DNA from: Polynucleobacter sp. AP-Sving-400A-A2
Lineage (GTDB): Bacteria > Pseudomonadota > Gammaproteobacteria > Burkholderiales > Burkholderiaceae
Direction: 5' to 3'
NCBI RefSeq assembly: GCF_018688155.1
Contig: NZ_CP061312.1
Coordinates: 310,001 to 374,000 of the forward strand
Length of the DNA stretch: 64,000 nucleotides
This document shows positions 17,715 to 25,709 of the stretch, piece by piece (positions within the stretch are counted from its first letter, which is position 1; each line of letters begins with the position of its first letter). The position numbers and the translations under genes are program-made. Under the pieces are notes generated by a model. The model was not told the DNA's origin. It was given only the letters and a program-made list of their open reading frames with translations, and did no database searches.

Positions 17715-17796
17715 GTGCGGAAACTCAAATTTTCCGCACTGCAGCAATTTAAGAGGTATTAATGAACAAAACGCCGCCCACAAAGCGGCGTTTTGC
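17715..17796 (+). terminator. Two consecutive hairpins between livJ and livH
   Basis: First stem GTGCGGAAA (17715-17723) with TTTCCGCAC (17731-17739), without a following T run. Second stem AAAACGCCGC (17768-17777) with GCGGCGTTTT (17785-17794), terminator-like. Together they probably stabilise livJ mRNA and reduce read-through, so the receptor is made in excess over the membrane components. Confidence 0.7.
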
Positions 17797-17849
17797 TTAC
17801 AATGTCGAATCGTTCATAAAACAGTTTTAGAATTTTTTAGGTCTACATC

Positions 17850-18728
17850 ATGGAAATGTTTGCACAAATCCTCTCCAGCGGTATAGCGGTCGGCATGATC
17901 TATGCGGTCATTGCTTTCGGCTTTCAGCTGACTTTTGCCACTTCTGGCACATTGAATTTCGGTCAAGGTGAGGCCTTGATGTTGGGCGCCTTAGTTGGTC
18001 TGACCTGCGTTGATATGTTCGGCATGAACTACTGGCTCATGATTCCAATCGTCTGTCTTTTCGGGATGGTGCAAGGTGGTTTCGTAGAGCTGATTGGTGT
18101 TCGTCCTGCGATTAAGATCAAATCTGAGTTTGGTTGGATTATGTCCACTATCGCACTCGGTATTATTTTCAAAAACGTGGCTGAAAACATTTGGGGTCGT
18201 GATGCATTGCCATTTCCATCCCCGCTGCCGATGGAGCCAATGGAATTCCTTGGAGCAAATATTTTGCCAATGGAAATCTTGGTCGTAGTTGGCGCCTTAG
18301 TGATGATGATGTTGGTAGAGTTTTTTAATCGTAAAACAATTTACGGTAAAGCGGTTGTTGCAACAGCAAACGATCGCGATGCTGCCGGCTTAATGGGTAT
18401 TAATACCAGCTTGGTAATCACCTTCTCATATGCACTGTCATCCTTAACGGCTGCCTTTGCAGGTGTGCTGATTGCTCCGTTGACATTAACTGGCGCTGCT
18501 ATGGGTGGCGCTCTGGGTTTAAAAGCATTTGCAGTGGCCATTATTGGCGGCCTCTCAAGTGGTATGGGAATCATTGTGGGCGGATTGATTCTTGGAATTG
18601 TTGAGACTGCCACAGGCTTTTATATTTCTACTGGCTACAAAGACGTACCAGGCTTGATCTTGCTCTTATTAGTGCTTGCATTTAAGCCATCTGGTCTCTT
18701 TGGTAAAACTGCAATCAAGAAAGTTTAA
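17850..18728 (+). CDS. livH: Branched-chain amino acid ABC transporter permease LivH
   Basis: A 292-residue polytopic permease of the LivH family with about eight transmembrane segments. Motifs include LTFATSGTLNFGQGEALMLGA near 30 and the EAA-like cytoplasmic loop NDRDAAGLMGINTS near 172, then a glycine-rich C-terminal half (GGLSSGMGIIVGG). Pairs with LivM to form the channel. It ends 2 bp before the livMG start, so the two are translationally linked. Confidence 0.9.
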   Translation: MEMFAQILSSGIAVGMIYAVIAFGFQLTFATSGTLNFGQGEALMLGALVGLTCVDMFGMNYWLMIPIVCLFGMVQGGFVELIGVRPAIKIKSEFGWIMSTIALGIIFKNVAENIWGRDALPFPSPLPMEPMEFLGANILPMEILVVVGALVMMMLVEFFNRKTIYGKAVVATANDRDAAGLMGINTSLVITFSYALSSLTAAFAGVLIAPLTLTGAAMGGALGLKAFAVAIIGGLSSGMGIIVGGLILGIVETATGFYISTGYKDVPGLILLLLVLAFKPSGLFGKTAIKKV

Positions 18729-18730
18729 TA

Positions 18731-20659
18731 ATGAAATCGAAGTCTCTATTACCTCTATTAATTGCAATTGTTGGCTTATTTAGCCTACCTTTATTTATTA
18801 GTAATCCGTACTACATTCACTTGATAGAAACGATTCTGATTTACACCATTCTGTTGTATGGCTTAGATATCGTGGTGGGTTACGTTGGTCAAGTTTCCTT
18901 GGGTCATGCTGCATTGTTCGGAATTGGTTCGTACACCGCCGGTGTATTGTTTTTCCATTTCGGCACTCCGATTTGGCTTACCTTGCCAGCATCAATCGTT
19001 GTCACAGCGATCTTTGGCGGAATCTTAGCTCTACCCGCGCTAAAAGTTATCGGACCTTACTTGGCGATGGTGACCTTGGCATTTGGAACCATCACCCAGA
19101 TCTTAATTAACGAGATGACATGGCTCACAGAAGGCCCATTAGGAATCAAGATTCCTAAGCCTGATTTGATGGGCGCCCCAATGTCAAAGGCGCAGTTTTT
19201 CTGGTTGGTTTGTATTGTTTTGATTATTGCGATGGTAGTGGTCGATCGTTTTGTTAAATCCCAGATGGGCCGTGCTTTTGAGGCCTTACGTGATAGTCCG
19301 GTGGCTTGCGACTGTATGGGTGTCTCGGTTTACCGCTTTAAAGTCATTGCGTTCGTAATTAGTGCTGGCTTTGCTGGTCTGGCTGGTTGCTTATATGCCT
19401 ACTCGGAGCAATACATCTCCCCAAATACCTACAACAATGAATTAGCGGTTCTTTTCTTGTTAGCGGTCATTATGGGTGGTCGTAAGTCTCGTTTGGGTTC
19501 ATTACTAGGCGCTGCCATTATTGTTCTGCTGCCTAAACTCCTCGACGATATTAATTTATTCCGTATTGTTGCTACTACGATCGCGGTTGTAGTTGCAGTA
19601 GGTGCTGCTATGGCTCTCTCCAAGAAAGTCACCACACCAAGACGCGTGATGGTGCCTTTGGCAGGAGTGGTTGGTCTGGCAGCATTCTCATTCTGGTTAG
19701 ACAGAATCTCCGATTGGCGTTTGAGTATTTTCGGCTTCATGATTTTGTTAGTGGTGTATTACTTGCAAAACGGTATCGTTGGCTTTGCGAAGAGCTTCTA
19801 CCAATCTATCATCGGCAAGACAGTGACAACTCGTGGTGAAAAAGCAGATGACATTGATGATTCAATCAGCTTCATTAGCGCAGTCAATAATCAAAATGCA
19901 GGCACTGAGCTTCTGAAGGTTGACTCTGTACTGATGCAGTTTGGTGGTCTGAAGGCCTTGAATAATGTTGACCTCAGCATTAAGCGCGGCACCATTCATG
20001 GTTTGATTGGACCAAACGGCTCCGGTAAGAGCACCATGATGAACGTTCTGACTGGTATCTATCAGCCTACGGCCGGTAATGTGTTGTATGCCGGTCAAAG
20101 CGTCGTTGGCCGTACGTCTTCTGATATCGCCTTATCGGGTATCGCTCGTACCTTCCAAAACGTACAGCTCTTTGGTGAGATGACTGCCATCCAAAATATT
20201 TTGGTTGGATTGCATCACACCTTTAAATCCAATATGTTGGAGATTGCGCTGAACTTGCCGCGCTACAAAAAGGAATCGCAAGAAGCACATGCTCGCGCGA
20301 TGGCCTTGTTGAAGTTTGTGGGCTTGGAAGATTTAGCGAATGAAGAGGCGCGTAATTTGCCATACGGTAAACAACGCTCTTTAGAGATTGCCCGCGCCTT
20401 GGCTTTAGATCCAGAGTTGCTCTTGTTGGATGAGCCAGCTGCTGGTTTGACAGCTCCAGATATTAAAGAGCTCTTGCGCATTATTCGTAAGATCCGCGAT
20501 AGCGGTATTACCTTCATCCTGATTGAGCATCATATGGATGTGGTGATGTCAGTCTGCGATATCGTTTCTGTATTGGACTTCGGTCAGAAGATTGCAGAAG
20601 GTAAACCAGCTGAAGTTCAGGCAGACGAGAAGGTGATTCATGCCTACTTGGGTACTTAA
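18731..20659 (+). CDS. livM-livG: Fused LivM permease-LivG ATPase
   Basis: A 642-residue fusion. Residues 1 to about 350 form a LivM permease (YGLDIVVGYVGQVSLGHAA near 45, EAA-type loop FEALRDSPVACDCMGVS near 190). About 60 linker residues follow, then a LivG ATPase from about 395: Walker A GPNGSGKST near 428, signature NLPYGKQRSLEIARAL near 550, Walker B LLLLDEPAAGL near 570 and the switch His in LIEHHMD near 600. LivMG fusions are known in several betaproteobacteria, so this is a natural variant, not an assembly error. It supplies one permease and one ATPase of the liv importer. Confidence 0.92.
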   Translation: MKSKSLLPLLIAIVGLFSLPLFISNPYYIHLIETILIYTILLYGLDIVVGYVGQVSLGHAALFGIGSYTAGVLFFHFGTPIWLTLPASIVVTAIFGGILALPALKVIGPYLAMVTLAFGTITQILINEMTWLTEGPLGIKIPKPDLMGAPMSKAQFFWLVCIVLIIAMVVVDRFVKSQMGRAFEALRDSPVACDCMGVSVYRFKVIAFVISAGFAGLAGCLYAYSEQYISPNTYNNELAVLFLLAVIMGGRKSRLGSLLGAAIIVLLPKLLDDINLFRIVATTIAVVVAVGAAMALSKKVTTPRRVMVPLAGVVGLAAFSFWLDRISDWRLSIFGFMILLVVYYLQNGIVGFAKSFYQSIIGKTVTTRGEKADDIDDSISFISAVNNQNAGTELLKVDSVLMQFGGLKALNNVDLSIKRGTIHGLIGPNGSGKSTMMNVLTGIYQPTAGNVLYAGQSVVGRTSSDIALSGIARTFQNVQLFGEMTAIQNILVGLHHTFKSNMLEIALNLPRYKKESQEAHARAMALLKFVGLEDLANEEARNLPYGKQRSLEIARALALDPELLLLDEPAAGLTAPDIKELLRIIRKIRDSGITFILIEHHMDVVMSVCDIVSVLDFGQKIAEGKPAEVQADEKVIHAYLGT

Positions 20660-20690
20660 TCACTAGAACTATATTGAATCGGTAAATACC

Positions 20691-21419
20691 ATGTTATCTA
20701 TTAAGAATCTTGAAGCAGGCTATGGCAAAGTAAAAGTTCTACACGGCATCAATATTGATGTTCCAAAAGGACAAGTTATTACTTTGATTGGCTCTAACGG
20801 CGCTGGTAAAACAACGACGATGCGCGCTATCACTGGCATGATTAAACCAACCAGCGGTGAAGTTACCCTGGGCGGCGAAAAAATTGATGGTTACGACTCT
20901 CATAAAATCGCACGTCTCGGTTTGGCACATAGCCCAGAAGGTCGTCGTGTATTTACGACTATGTCTGTAAATGACAACCTCCTGTTAGGTGCGTTTCCAC
21001 GTTTTACGGGTAGTCGTCCAAAAGGCGACATTAAGAATGATCTTGAGAGATCTCTCGAAATGTTCCCACGCTTAAAAGAGCGTCGTAATCAATTGGCTGG
21101 AACATTGTCAGGTGGTGAGCAACAGATGCTGGCAATGGCTCGTGCGGTGATGCTTAACCCAGAGATCATTCTCTTGGATGAGCCTTCAATGGGCTTGGCG
21201 CCGATTTTGGTTGAGGAAGTTTTCAGAATTATTTCTAATCTTAAATCACAAGGTGTGACGATGTTATTAGTTGAGCAGTTCGCTGCAGCGGCTCTAAAGG
21301 TAGCAGACTACGGTTATGTTCTTGAGAACGGTAAGATTGCAACGCATGGCCCAGCCGATAAGTTAATGCATGATCCAGCAGTTAAAGCGGCTTACTTAGG
21401 TGGAGCTAGCAGCCACTAA
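20691..21419 (+). CDS. livF: Branched-chain amino acid ABC transporter ATPase LivF
   Basis: A 242-residue ATPase. Walker A is GSNGAGKTTT (near 33), the signature is LSGGEQQMLAMARA (near 140), Walker B is ILLDEPSMGLAP (near 160), and the switch region is LLVEQF. LivF forms a heterodimer with the LivG domain fused to LivM. Last gene of the operon, followed by a strong terminator. Confidence 0.93.
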   Translation: MLSIKNLEAGYGKVKVLHGINIDVPKGQVITLIGSNGAGKTTTMRAITGMIKPTSGEVTLGGEKIDGYDSHKIARLGLAHSPEGRRVFTTMSVNDNLLLGAFPRFTGSRPKGDIKNDLERSLEMFPRLKERRNQLAGTLSGGEQQMLAMARAVMLNPEIILLDEPSMGLAPILVEEVFRIISNLKSQGVTMLLVEQFAAAALKVADYGYVLENGKIATHGPADKLMHDPAVKAAYLGGASSH

Positions 21420-21442
21420 TATTTAGCAGCACCGTGTTATTC

Positions 21443-21470
21443 AAAAGCCCTCGAAAGAGGGCTTTTTCTA
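21443..21470 (+). terminator. Intrinsic terminator of the liv operon
   Basis: Stem AAAAGCCCTC (21443-21452), GAAA tetraloop, GAGGGCTTTT (21457-21466), then T. Confidence 0.9.
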
Positions 21471-21523
21471 TTGGAGAGCAAACCAACCTTCTACTTTGCT
21501 AGTTCTGAATAAGCAAGATGGCC

Positions 21524-22348
21524 TCACAGGTTCAAAGTTAGCACGCCTTTAATTAGTAAACTCACTGCAATTACTAAAGTGAAGATCGAGAAAATGAGTT
21601 GGGTATGCGGCCCACTTAATTTTTTACCCAGTAGTAGCCCAATCAATAGCCCGCCTAAGGCAGCAAGTGCAAAAGGCGCAGCAACGAAGATATTTAAGCT
21701 ACCGCTAACGGCTGAGAATATTGCTCCGCCACCGGTGATGATAGCGAGCACTCCCAGTGAGGTGGCAACGATGGATTTAACAGGTAGGTCGGTATAGCGT
21801 TTCAGTGCAGGCACGATGATGAAACCACCGCCAACACCCAATAGACCAGATAGGAAGCCTGCAATACTGCCGGCGATCATAAGGGCGCGAGCACAGGGCA
21901 GGGTCCATTGGAGTTTCCCGATAGTAGGGTTAATGAGGCAGGGTGGGGGCTTTCTATTTTCCTCCGGAATGCCCCGAATCAGATTGCGAGCCTGACTCAA
22001 CAAGCGAATAGCCACATATAACAAGATCAAGCTAAAGAGGATCTGTAAGGGCGCATTCGGAATCTGAGGCGCAAGCCAAAGTCCTAGTGGCGATAGCGCT
22101 AATCCAAAGATTGCCATAAAACCTGCTGCTTTATAGCGCAAGATCTTATTTTTGAGGCCCAGAATGGCGCCAATGGTAGAAGCTAGGGCAACTGCACATA
22201 GGGCAATTGGCGCCGCTTCTGCAATCGGCAGTCCTAGAAAGAAGACTAAGAGCGGTACAGACAAAATCCCGCCCCCGGCTCCAGTAAGGCCCATGAGGAT
22301 ACCTACTAGGATGCCTAGCGAGGGGCTAATGAGAGTTGAGTAATCCAT
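21524..22348 (-). CDS. TauE/SafE-family permease (sulfite/organosulfur exporter type)
   Basis: A 274-residue membrane protein with about eight transmembrane segments and the two family repeats: GILVGILMGLTGAGGGILSVP near 12 and GSIAGFLSGLLGVGGGFIIVP near 160. Family members move sulfite, sulfoacetate or related anions. It is divergent from an ETHE1-like dioxygenase plus BigR-like repressor, and in known BigR operons a TauE/SafE permease is thought to export the sulfite made by the dioxygenase. Regulation by the shared AT-rich intergenic operator is inferred. Confidence 0.85.
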   Translation of the reverse strand: MDYSTLISPSLGILVGILMGLTGAGGGILSVPLLVFFLGLPIAEAAPIALCAVALASTIGAILGLKNKILRYKAAGFMAIFGLALSPLGLWLAPQIPNAPLQILFSLILLYVAIRLLSQARNLIRGIPEENRKPPPCLINPTIGKLQWTLPCARALMIAGSIAGFLSGLLGVGGGFIIVPALKRYTDLPVKSIVATSLGVLAIITGGGAIFSAVSGSLNIFVAAPFALAALGGLLIGLLLGKKLSGPHTQLIFSIFTLVIAVSLLIKGVLTLNL

Positions 22349-22360
22349 TGCAATTTATTT

Positions 22361-22396
22361 TATATTAATATATTATATAAATATATATATTATTTA
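22361..22396. promoter_or_regulatory. AT-rich palindromic region, probable BigR-like operator
   Basis: The 69 bp between tauE and the dioxygenase gene hold a perfect 12 bp palindrome TATATTAATATA (22361-22372), followed by alternating TA repeats up to about 22396. ArsR-family sulfide sensors such as BigR bind AT-rich inverted repeats that overlap promoters, so this could repress both divergent transcripts. Confidence 0.55.
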
Positions 22397-22417
22397 GACA
22401 CCCGAAAGAATTGGTTG

Positions 22418-23287
22418 ATGACAAAGCCCACCCCCTTGATTAAAGACTTTTTTGACCCAGAAACCTGGACCTACACCTATGTGGTCTATGAGGATGAGGG
22501 AAGTCCATGCGTCATCATCGACTCTGTCTTGAACTATGACCCTAAATCAGGCAGGACTGGCACCAAGTCTGCTGATGAGTTGATTGCCTTTGTTAAGAAG
22601 CGCCAACTCCAAGTGGATTGGATCCTAGAGACCCATGCTCATGCAGACCATTTAACGGCTGCTCCTTACTTACAAAGACAACTTGGCGGTAAGTTGGTGA
22701 TTGGAGATCACATTAAGAGTGTGCAGGCAGTATTTAAAGGCGTCTTCAATCTAGATGACCACTTTAAAGCGGATGGCACTCAATTTGACTGCTTACTAAA
22801 AGAGGGTGAATCACTCGCCTTCGGAAATCTCTCTTTAAAGGCACTCTTTGTGCCGGGTCACACACCTGCTTGCATGGCTTATGAAATCGGCGATGCCATC
22901 TTTGTGGGCGATACCTTATTTATGCCAGATGTCGGCACAGCCCGTTGTGATTTTCCAGGCGGTGACGCGAAGATGCTTTATCAGTCTATTCAAAAGATTT
23001 TGTCTTATCCTGGCCAGACTAAGTTGTATATGTGCCATGACTACCCTCCAAATAACCGACCTGCAACTGGCGTGAGTACTGTTGCTGATGAAAAGGCAAA
23101 TAATATTCATGTGCATGATGGTGTGACTGAAGCGCAATTTATAGAAATGCGCACCACACGAGATCACACTTTAGAGATGCCAACACTCATCTTGCCTTCT
23201 ATTCAGGTCAATATACGAGCCGGACATTTTCCTGATGCCGATAGCAATGGAGTCTCGTATTTAAAGATTCCTTTGAATGCCCTCTGA
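22418..23287 (+). CDS. Persulfide dioxygenase, ETHE1/Blh-like metallo-beta-lactamase fold
   Basis: A 289-residue metallo-beta-lactamase protein. The HxHxDH motif is HAHADH at residues 73-78; further metal ligands lie in VPGHTPACM and VGDTLFMPDVG (near 150-175), and the mononuclear-iron dioxygenase pattern PDVGTARCDFPGGDA is present. ETHE1-type enzymes oxidise glutathione persulfide to sulfite in the cytoplasm. The ATG at 22418 directly follows a TTG. The gene overlaps the region coding the repressor start and is divergent from the TauE permease, which fits sulfide/persulfide detoxification. Confidence 0.85.
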   Translation: MTKPTPLIKDFFDPETWTYTYVVYEDEGSPCVIIDSVLNYDPKSGRTGTKSADELIAFVKKRQLQVDWILETHAHADHLTAAPYLQRQLGGKLVIGDHIKSVQAVFKGVFNLDDHFKADGTQFDCLLKEGESLAFGNLSLKALFVPGHTPACMAYEIGDAIFVGDTLFMPDVGTARCDFPGGDAKMLYQSIQKILSYPGQTKLYMCHDYPPNNRPATGVSTVADEKANNIHVHDGVTEAQFIEMRTTRDHTLEMPTLILPSIQVNIRAGHFPDADSNGVSYLKIPLNAL

Positions 23288-23300
23288 TCGGAGAATGACG

Positions 23301-23618
23301 ATGAATATACCTATCTCCAAAGCGGAATTGAAGAAGATGCAGTCAGCGGCAGATGATGCCTGCAAGCTCATGAAGGTCTTATCCAATCGAGATCGCATGA
23401 TGCTCTTATGCGAAATCGGTCAAGCAGAAAAATGTGTTGGTGAGTTAGAGGCTGCACTGGATTTACATCAGCCTACCCTCTCGCAGCAATTGACTGTGTT
23501 GCGCAAAGAAAAGCTGGTTAAAACACGTAGAGAAGGAAAGCAAATTTATTACACCCTATCCAGTGAGGTTGCTGTCGCAGTGATGAGTTTGCTCTACAAG
23601 CATTTCTGTAAGAAGTAA
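23301..23618 (+). CDS. ArsR-family repressor, BigR-like sulfide/persulfide sensor
   Basis: A 105-residue winged-helix regulator with recognition region HQPTLSQQLTVLRKEKLV. Start chosen at 23301 because GGAG (23289-23293) is about seven bases upstream; the ATGs at 23277 and 23295 are worse. Two cysteines, C37 (LLCEIG) and C103 (HFC near the C-terminus), match the pair that forms the sensing disulfide or tetrasulfide in BigR; C45 is extra. It should repress the dioxygenase and possibly tauE until persulfides appear. Confidence 0.85.
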   Translation: MNIPISKAELKKMQSAADDACKLMKVLSNRDRMMLLCEIGQAEKCVGELEAALDLHQPTLSQQLTVLRKEKLVKTRREGKQIYYTLSSEVAVAVMSLLYKHFCKK

Positions 23619-23651
23619 TCATTCCTCAATCGTTTTTCAAGGGAGTTCAAT

Positions 23652-23837
23652 ATGAAATGTAACGTCGGCGGTATCGATCGTATTTTAAGAATCTCAGTAG
23701 GCCTTCTACTGGTTGCACTTGCAGCTAACGGTACCGTAGGCTGGTGGGGTTGGCTCGGACTCATCCCTATGGTTACTGGTATTTTCCGTTTTTGCCCAGC
23801 CTACTTATTACTAGGAAATAATTTTTGCTCTAAGTAA
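23652..23837 (+). CDS. DUF2892 small membrane protein
   Basis: A 61-residue protein that begins MKCNVGGIDRILRI and has two hydrophobic segments (residues 12-27 and 31-53), ending FCSK. This is the DUF2892 pattern, also found as the membrane part of the YgaP rhodanese. It follows the BigR-like repressor by 33 bp with a good SD (AAGGGAG), so it belongs to the sulfur-detoxification unit. Three cysteines (C3, C48, C59) could take part in sulfane chemistry, which is speculative. Confidence 0.8.
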   Translation: MKCNVGGIDRILRISVGLLLVALAANGTVGWWGWLGLIPMVTGIFRFCPAYLLLGNNFCSK

Positions 23838-23854
23838 TCGTCCCAAATCTGGAC

Positions 23855-23895
23855 TAAGCCATATTGAGATCAAGTGACTCAATATGGCTTATTTG
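23855..23895. terminator. Long hairpin between convergent operons
   Basis: Perfect 13 bp stem AAGCCATATTGAG (23856-23868) with CTCAATATGGCTT (23878-23890), loop 9 nt. Only a short T run follows on each side, so it is an imperfect intrinsic terminator between two convergent transcripts. Confidence 0.75.
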
Positions 23896-23898
23896 CAT

Positions 23899-24324
23899 TC
23901 AAGACGGTAGTTTTTTAGCATAGACGCCATGTAGCAAAAAGATAGCAAAGAAGGTAATACCAATCATCCAGTGTGTTGCAATGACCCCATCTCGCATTTC
24001 CTCAGGGCCGTAGTACAACAGGGCGCCCGATACTAATAAGATTGCTAAAAAAGCCAATTGACTTAAGCCGCTCCACAGTTTCCTCTTGGACTTCAGGCCC
24101 GCCTTCAGATGAAAGGGTAAAACTGAGCCTAGAGCTATCGTAGCCAATATGGCAGCAATGCCGTGCCATGCCAATACCGAATGGGTTCCCAAGACGGCCC
24201 GTTCAATACGGAATTCATGGCCAAGTAAATAAACCGTCCCAGTGAGGGAGCAAGCCAACATGCCGATTTGAACAAAGTATTTTTGCCATGTTGGCATCTT
24301 GCCAAGGCGATTTGTATTTTTCAT
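23899..24324 (-). CDS. Four-helix membrane protein, putative b-type heme/quinol-facing subunit
   Basis: A 141-residue protein with four hydrophobic segments and several histidines at segment ends or inside them (GHEF, GTHSVLAWHG, LPFHLKAG, ATHWMIG, LLHGVY). The layout resembles DUF4405-type cytochrome b-like membrane proteins found next to flavinylated electron carriers. Start at 24324 overlaps the apbE stop by ATGA. In context it could pass electrons from the quinone pool to the periplasmic FMN protein. The heme assignment is inferred from His placement only. Confidence 0.6.
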   Translation of the reverse strand: MKNTNRLGKMPTWQKYFVQIGMLACSLTGTVYLLGHEFRIERAVLGTHSVLAWHGIAAILATIALGSVLPFHLKAGLKSKRKLWSGLSQLAFLAILLVSGALLYYGPEEMRDGVIATHWMIGITFFAIFLLHGVYAKKLPS

Positions 24325-25148
24325 AGAGACTGGGTGTTGGGGACGCGGATTGCTTGGGCAGAAAAATGACTTAAGCAAGGATGCTGAACATTCCTAGAAA
24401 TACTCACTACCTTAGTTAAGGCATCTGCGTAGACACATCTAGTAGCGACCACTGAGTAAGACTCTGAAAACTCAATATGTCCTTGATTCAGGGGGTTCAC
24501 CATAAAGCTCTTTGAGCTGCTAGTGCGGTTTGCAAAGTAGAGACTGCTTGTGGCAATCGCACCTGCTGACATGCTACCAATCTGGATGAGTTCATGCGGT
24601 TTTGATGGATTACGAATTTGAATGGCTTGAGAGCGATCCCCGAATACGCGGATATCCCCGCCTGCGTTGACCGATCCAGATTGGATACCGTTAGCGATTA
24701 ATGCTTCAACCGCTTTGTCTACTGCATAGCCTTTGGCGATACCGCCAAGATCAAGGCAAAGCGGTAGAGACGATCGAAGCAAGGAGAGTTCAATAAATTG
24801 GAGATCTTCAATACCTCCAAATGAGCAATCATTGAGCTTGCCATGCTTAGGGAGTAGACCTGCTTCCACTAGGCGATGACCAACTCCACAATTAAATATG
24901 CCTTGGGATTGGAGGTAAACCTCTTTTGCGATCCTGAGAACTTCAGCTGTCCACGGGTGAATTCGAACAGGTTCTAAATAGGATCTAGCATTGATCTGGG
25001 AAAGCTCGCTGTCAGGATTATGAAAGCTCATCAAAGATAGTACTTGTTCAATAGCTAAAAAAGCCTCATCTAGCGCTTTCAATGGGGGTGATGGATCTTC
25101 AATCTTGATTTCTACGAAGGTGCCTAAAAGCGGCTTGCAACGAATCAT
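24321..25148 (-). CDS. apbE: FAD:protein FMN transferase (ApbE-like)
   Basis: A 275-residue flavin transferase that links FMN from FAD to a Thr/Ser of target proteins. Motifs: LLGTFVEIKIED at the N-terminus, LDLGGIAKGYAVDKAVEAL near 130, NAGGDIRVFGD near 165 and an ATSSLY-type region near 200. It overlaps the FMN-binding-protein gene by 4 bp (ATGA), and that protein is the obvious substrate. Unusually it starts directly at the domain, with no signal peptide or lipobox, although its target has one. It is shorter than standard ApbE (about 340 aa). Confidence 0.87.
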   Translation of the reverse strand: MIRCKPLLGTFVEIKIEDPSPPLKALDEAFLAIEQVLSLMSFHNPDSELSQINARSYLEPVRIHPWTAEVLRIAKEVYLQSQGIFNCGVGHRLVEAGLLPKHGKLNDCSFGGIEDLQFIELSLLRSSLPLCLDLGGIAKGYAVDKAVEALIANGIQSGSVNAGGDIRVFGDRSQAIQIRNPSKPHELIQIGSMSAGAIATSSLYFANRTSSSKSFMVNPLNQGHIEFSESYSVVATRCVYADALTKVVSISRNVQHPCLSHFSAQAIRVPNTQSL

Positions 25149-25705
25149 TTTGCTTTTAGGCTCAAGGTCTGATTTTTTAAAGCGATGTCATATAAGACCG
25201 CAACCCGCTTAACGCCATCAGTCAAATGTTTGCAGGAGAGCGTTGCACCACCAATATTCTGAATATCTTGATTAAGCTTAATGGGATCTGCAGCGGTCTT
25301 TCCGACAAACTGCTTACGCCAATTGGCTTCTGCTACTTCGTATCCGTAAGATTCAACGTATTCCAGAATCTCAATTCCAGTTACTACGCCCGATGGATTG
25401 AGTGATACGGCATAAGTAATCATTTCATGTTTACCGACTACCTCATCAACGATGAACCAGCTTCCGTCAGCCGCCCTCCAAATTCGGTCCCCTTGAAAGG
25501 GGTGGCGAATACTCGAAGCTGAGCGCATTTTATCTTGTAGATCATCGGTAATGATGATGGGATTTTTAACAAGTGATTTATTGGGTAGTAGTATCTTTTG
25601 AGCTTGTTCAATGGATACATAAATCTTGGCCTGTGCAATGATTGGTGCGGTTGTCATAGCTAGACCAATGATGAATAGGGGGTTAGGTTTCCAGTGCATA
25701 TTCAT
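25145..25705 (-). CDS. Periplasmic FMN-binding (flavinylated) protein
   Basis: A 186-residue protein with a signal peptide (residues 1 to about 26, cut after AQA). A C-terminal FMN-binding domain like that of NqrC/RnfG follows. The flavinylation segment IGGATLSCKHLTDGVKR near 160 matches the (S/T)GAT-x-(S/T) pattern with Gly in place of the first Ser/Thr; the Thr in GAT is the expected FMN attachment site. It is the likely substrate of ApbE encoded next. With a membrane cytochrome-like subunit and Fur control, it may act as a periplasmic ferric or flavin reductase. Confidence 0.8.
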   Translation of the reverse strand: MNMHWKPNPLFIIGLAMTTAPIIAQAKIYVSIEQAQKILLPNKSLVKNPIIITDDLQDKMRSASSIRHPFQGDRIWRAADGSWFIVDEVVGKHEMITYAVSLNPSGVVTGIEILEYVESYGYEVAEANWRKQFVGKTAADPIKLNQDIQNIGGATLSCKHLTDGVKRVAVLYDIALKNQTLSLKAK

Positions 25706-25709
25706 TTCT

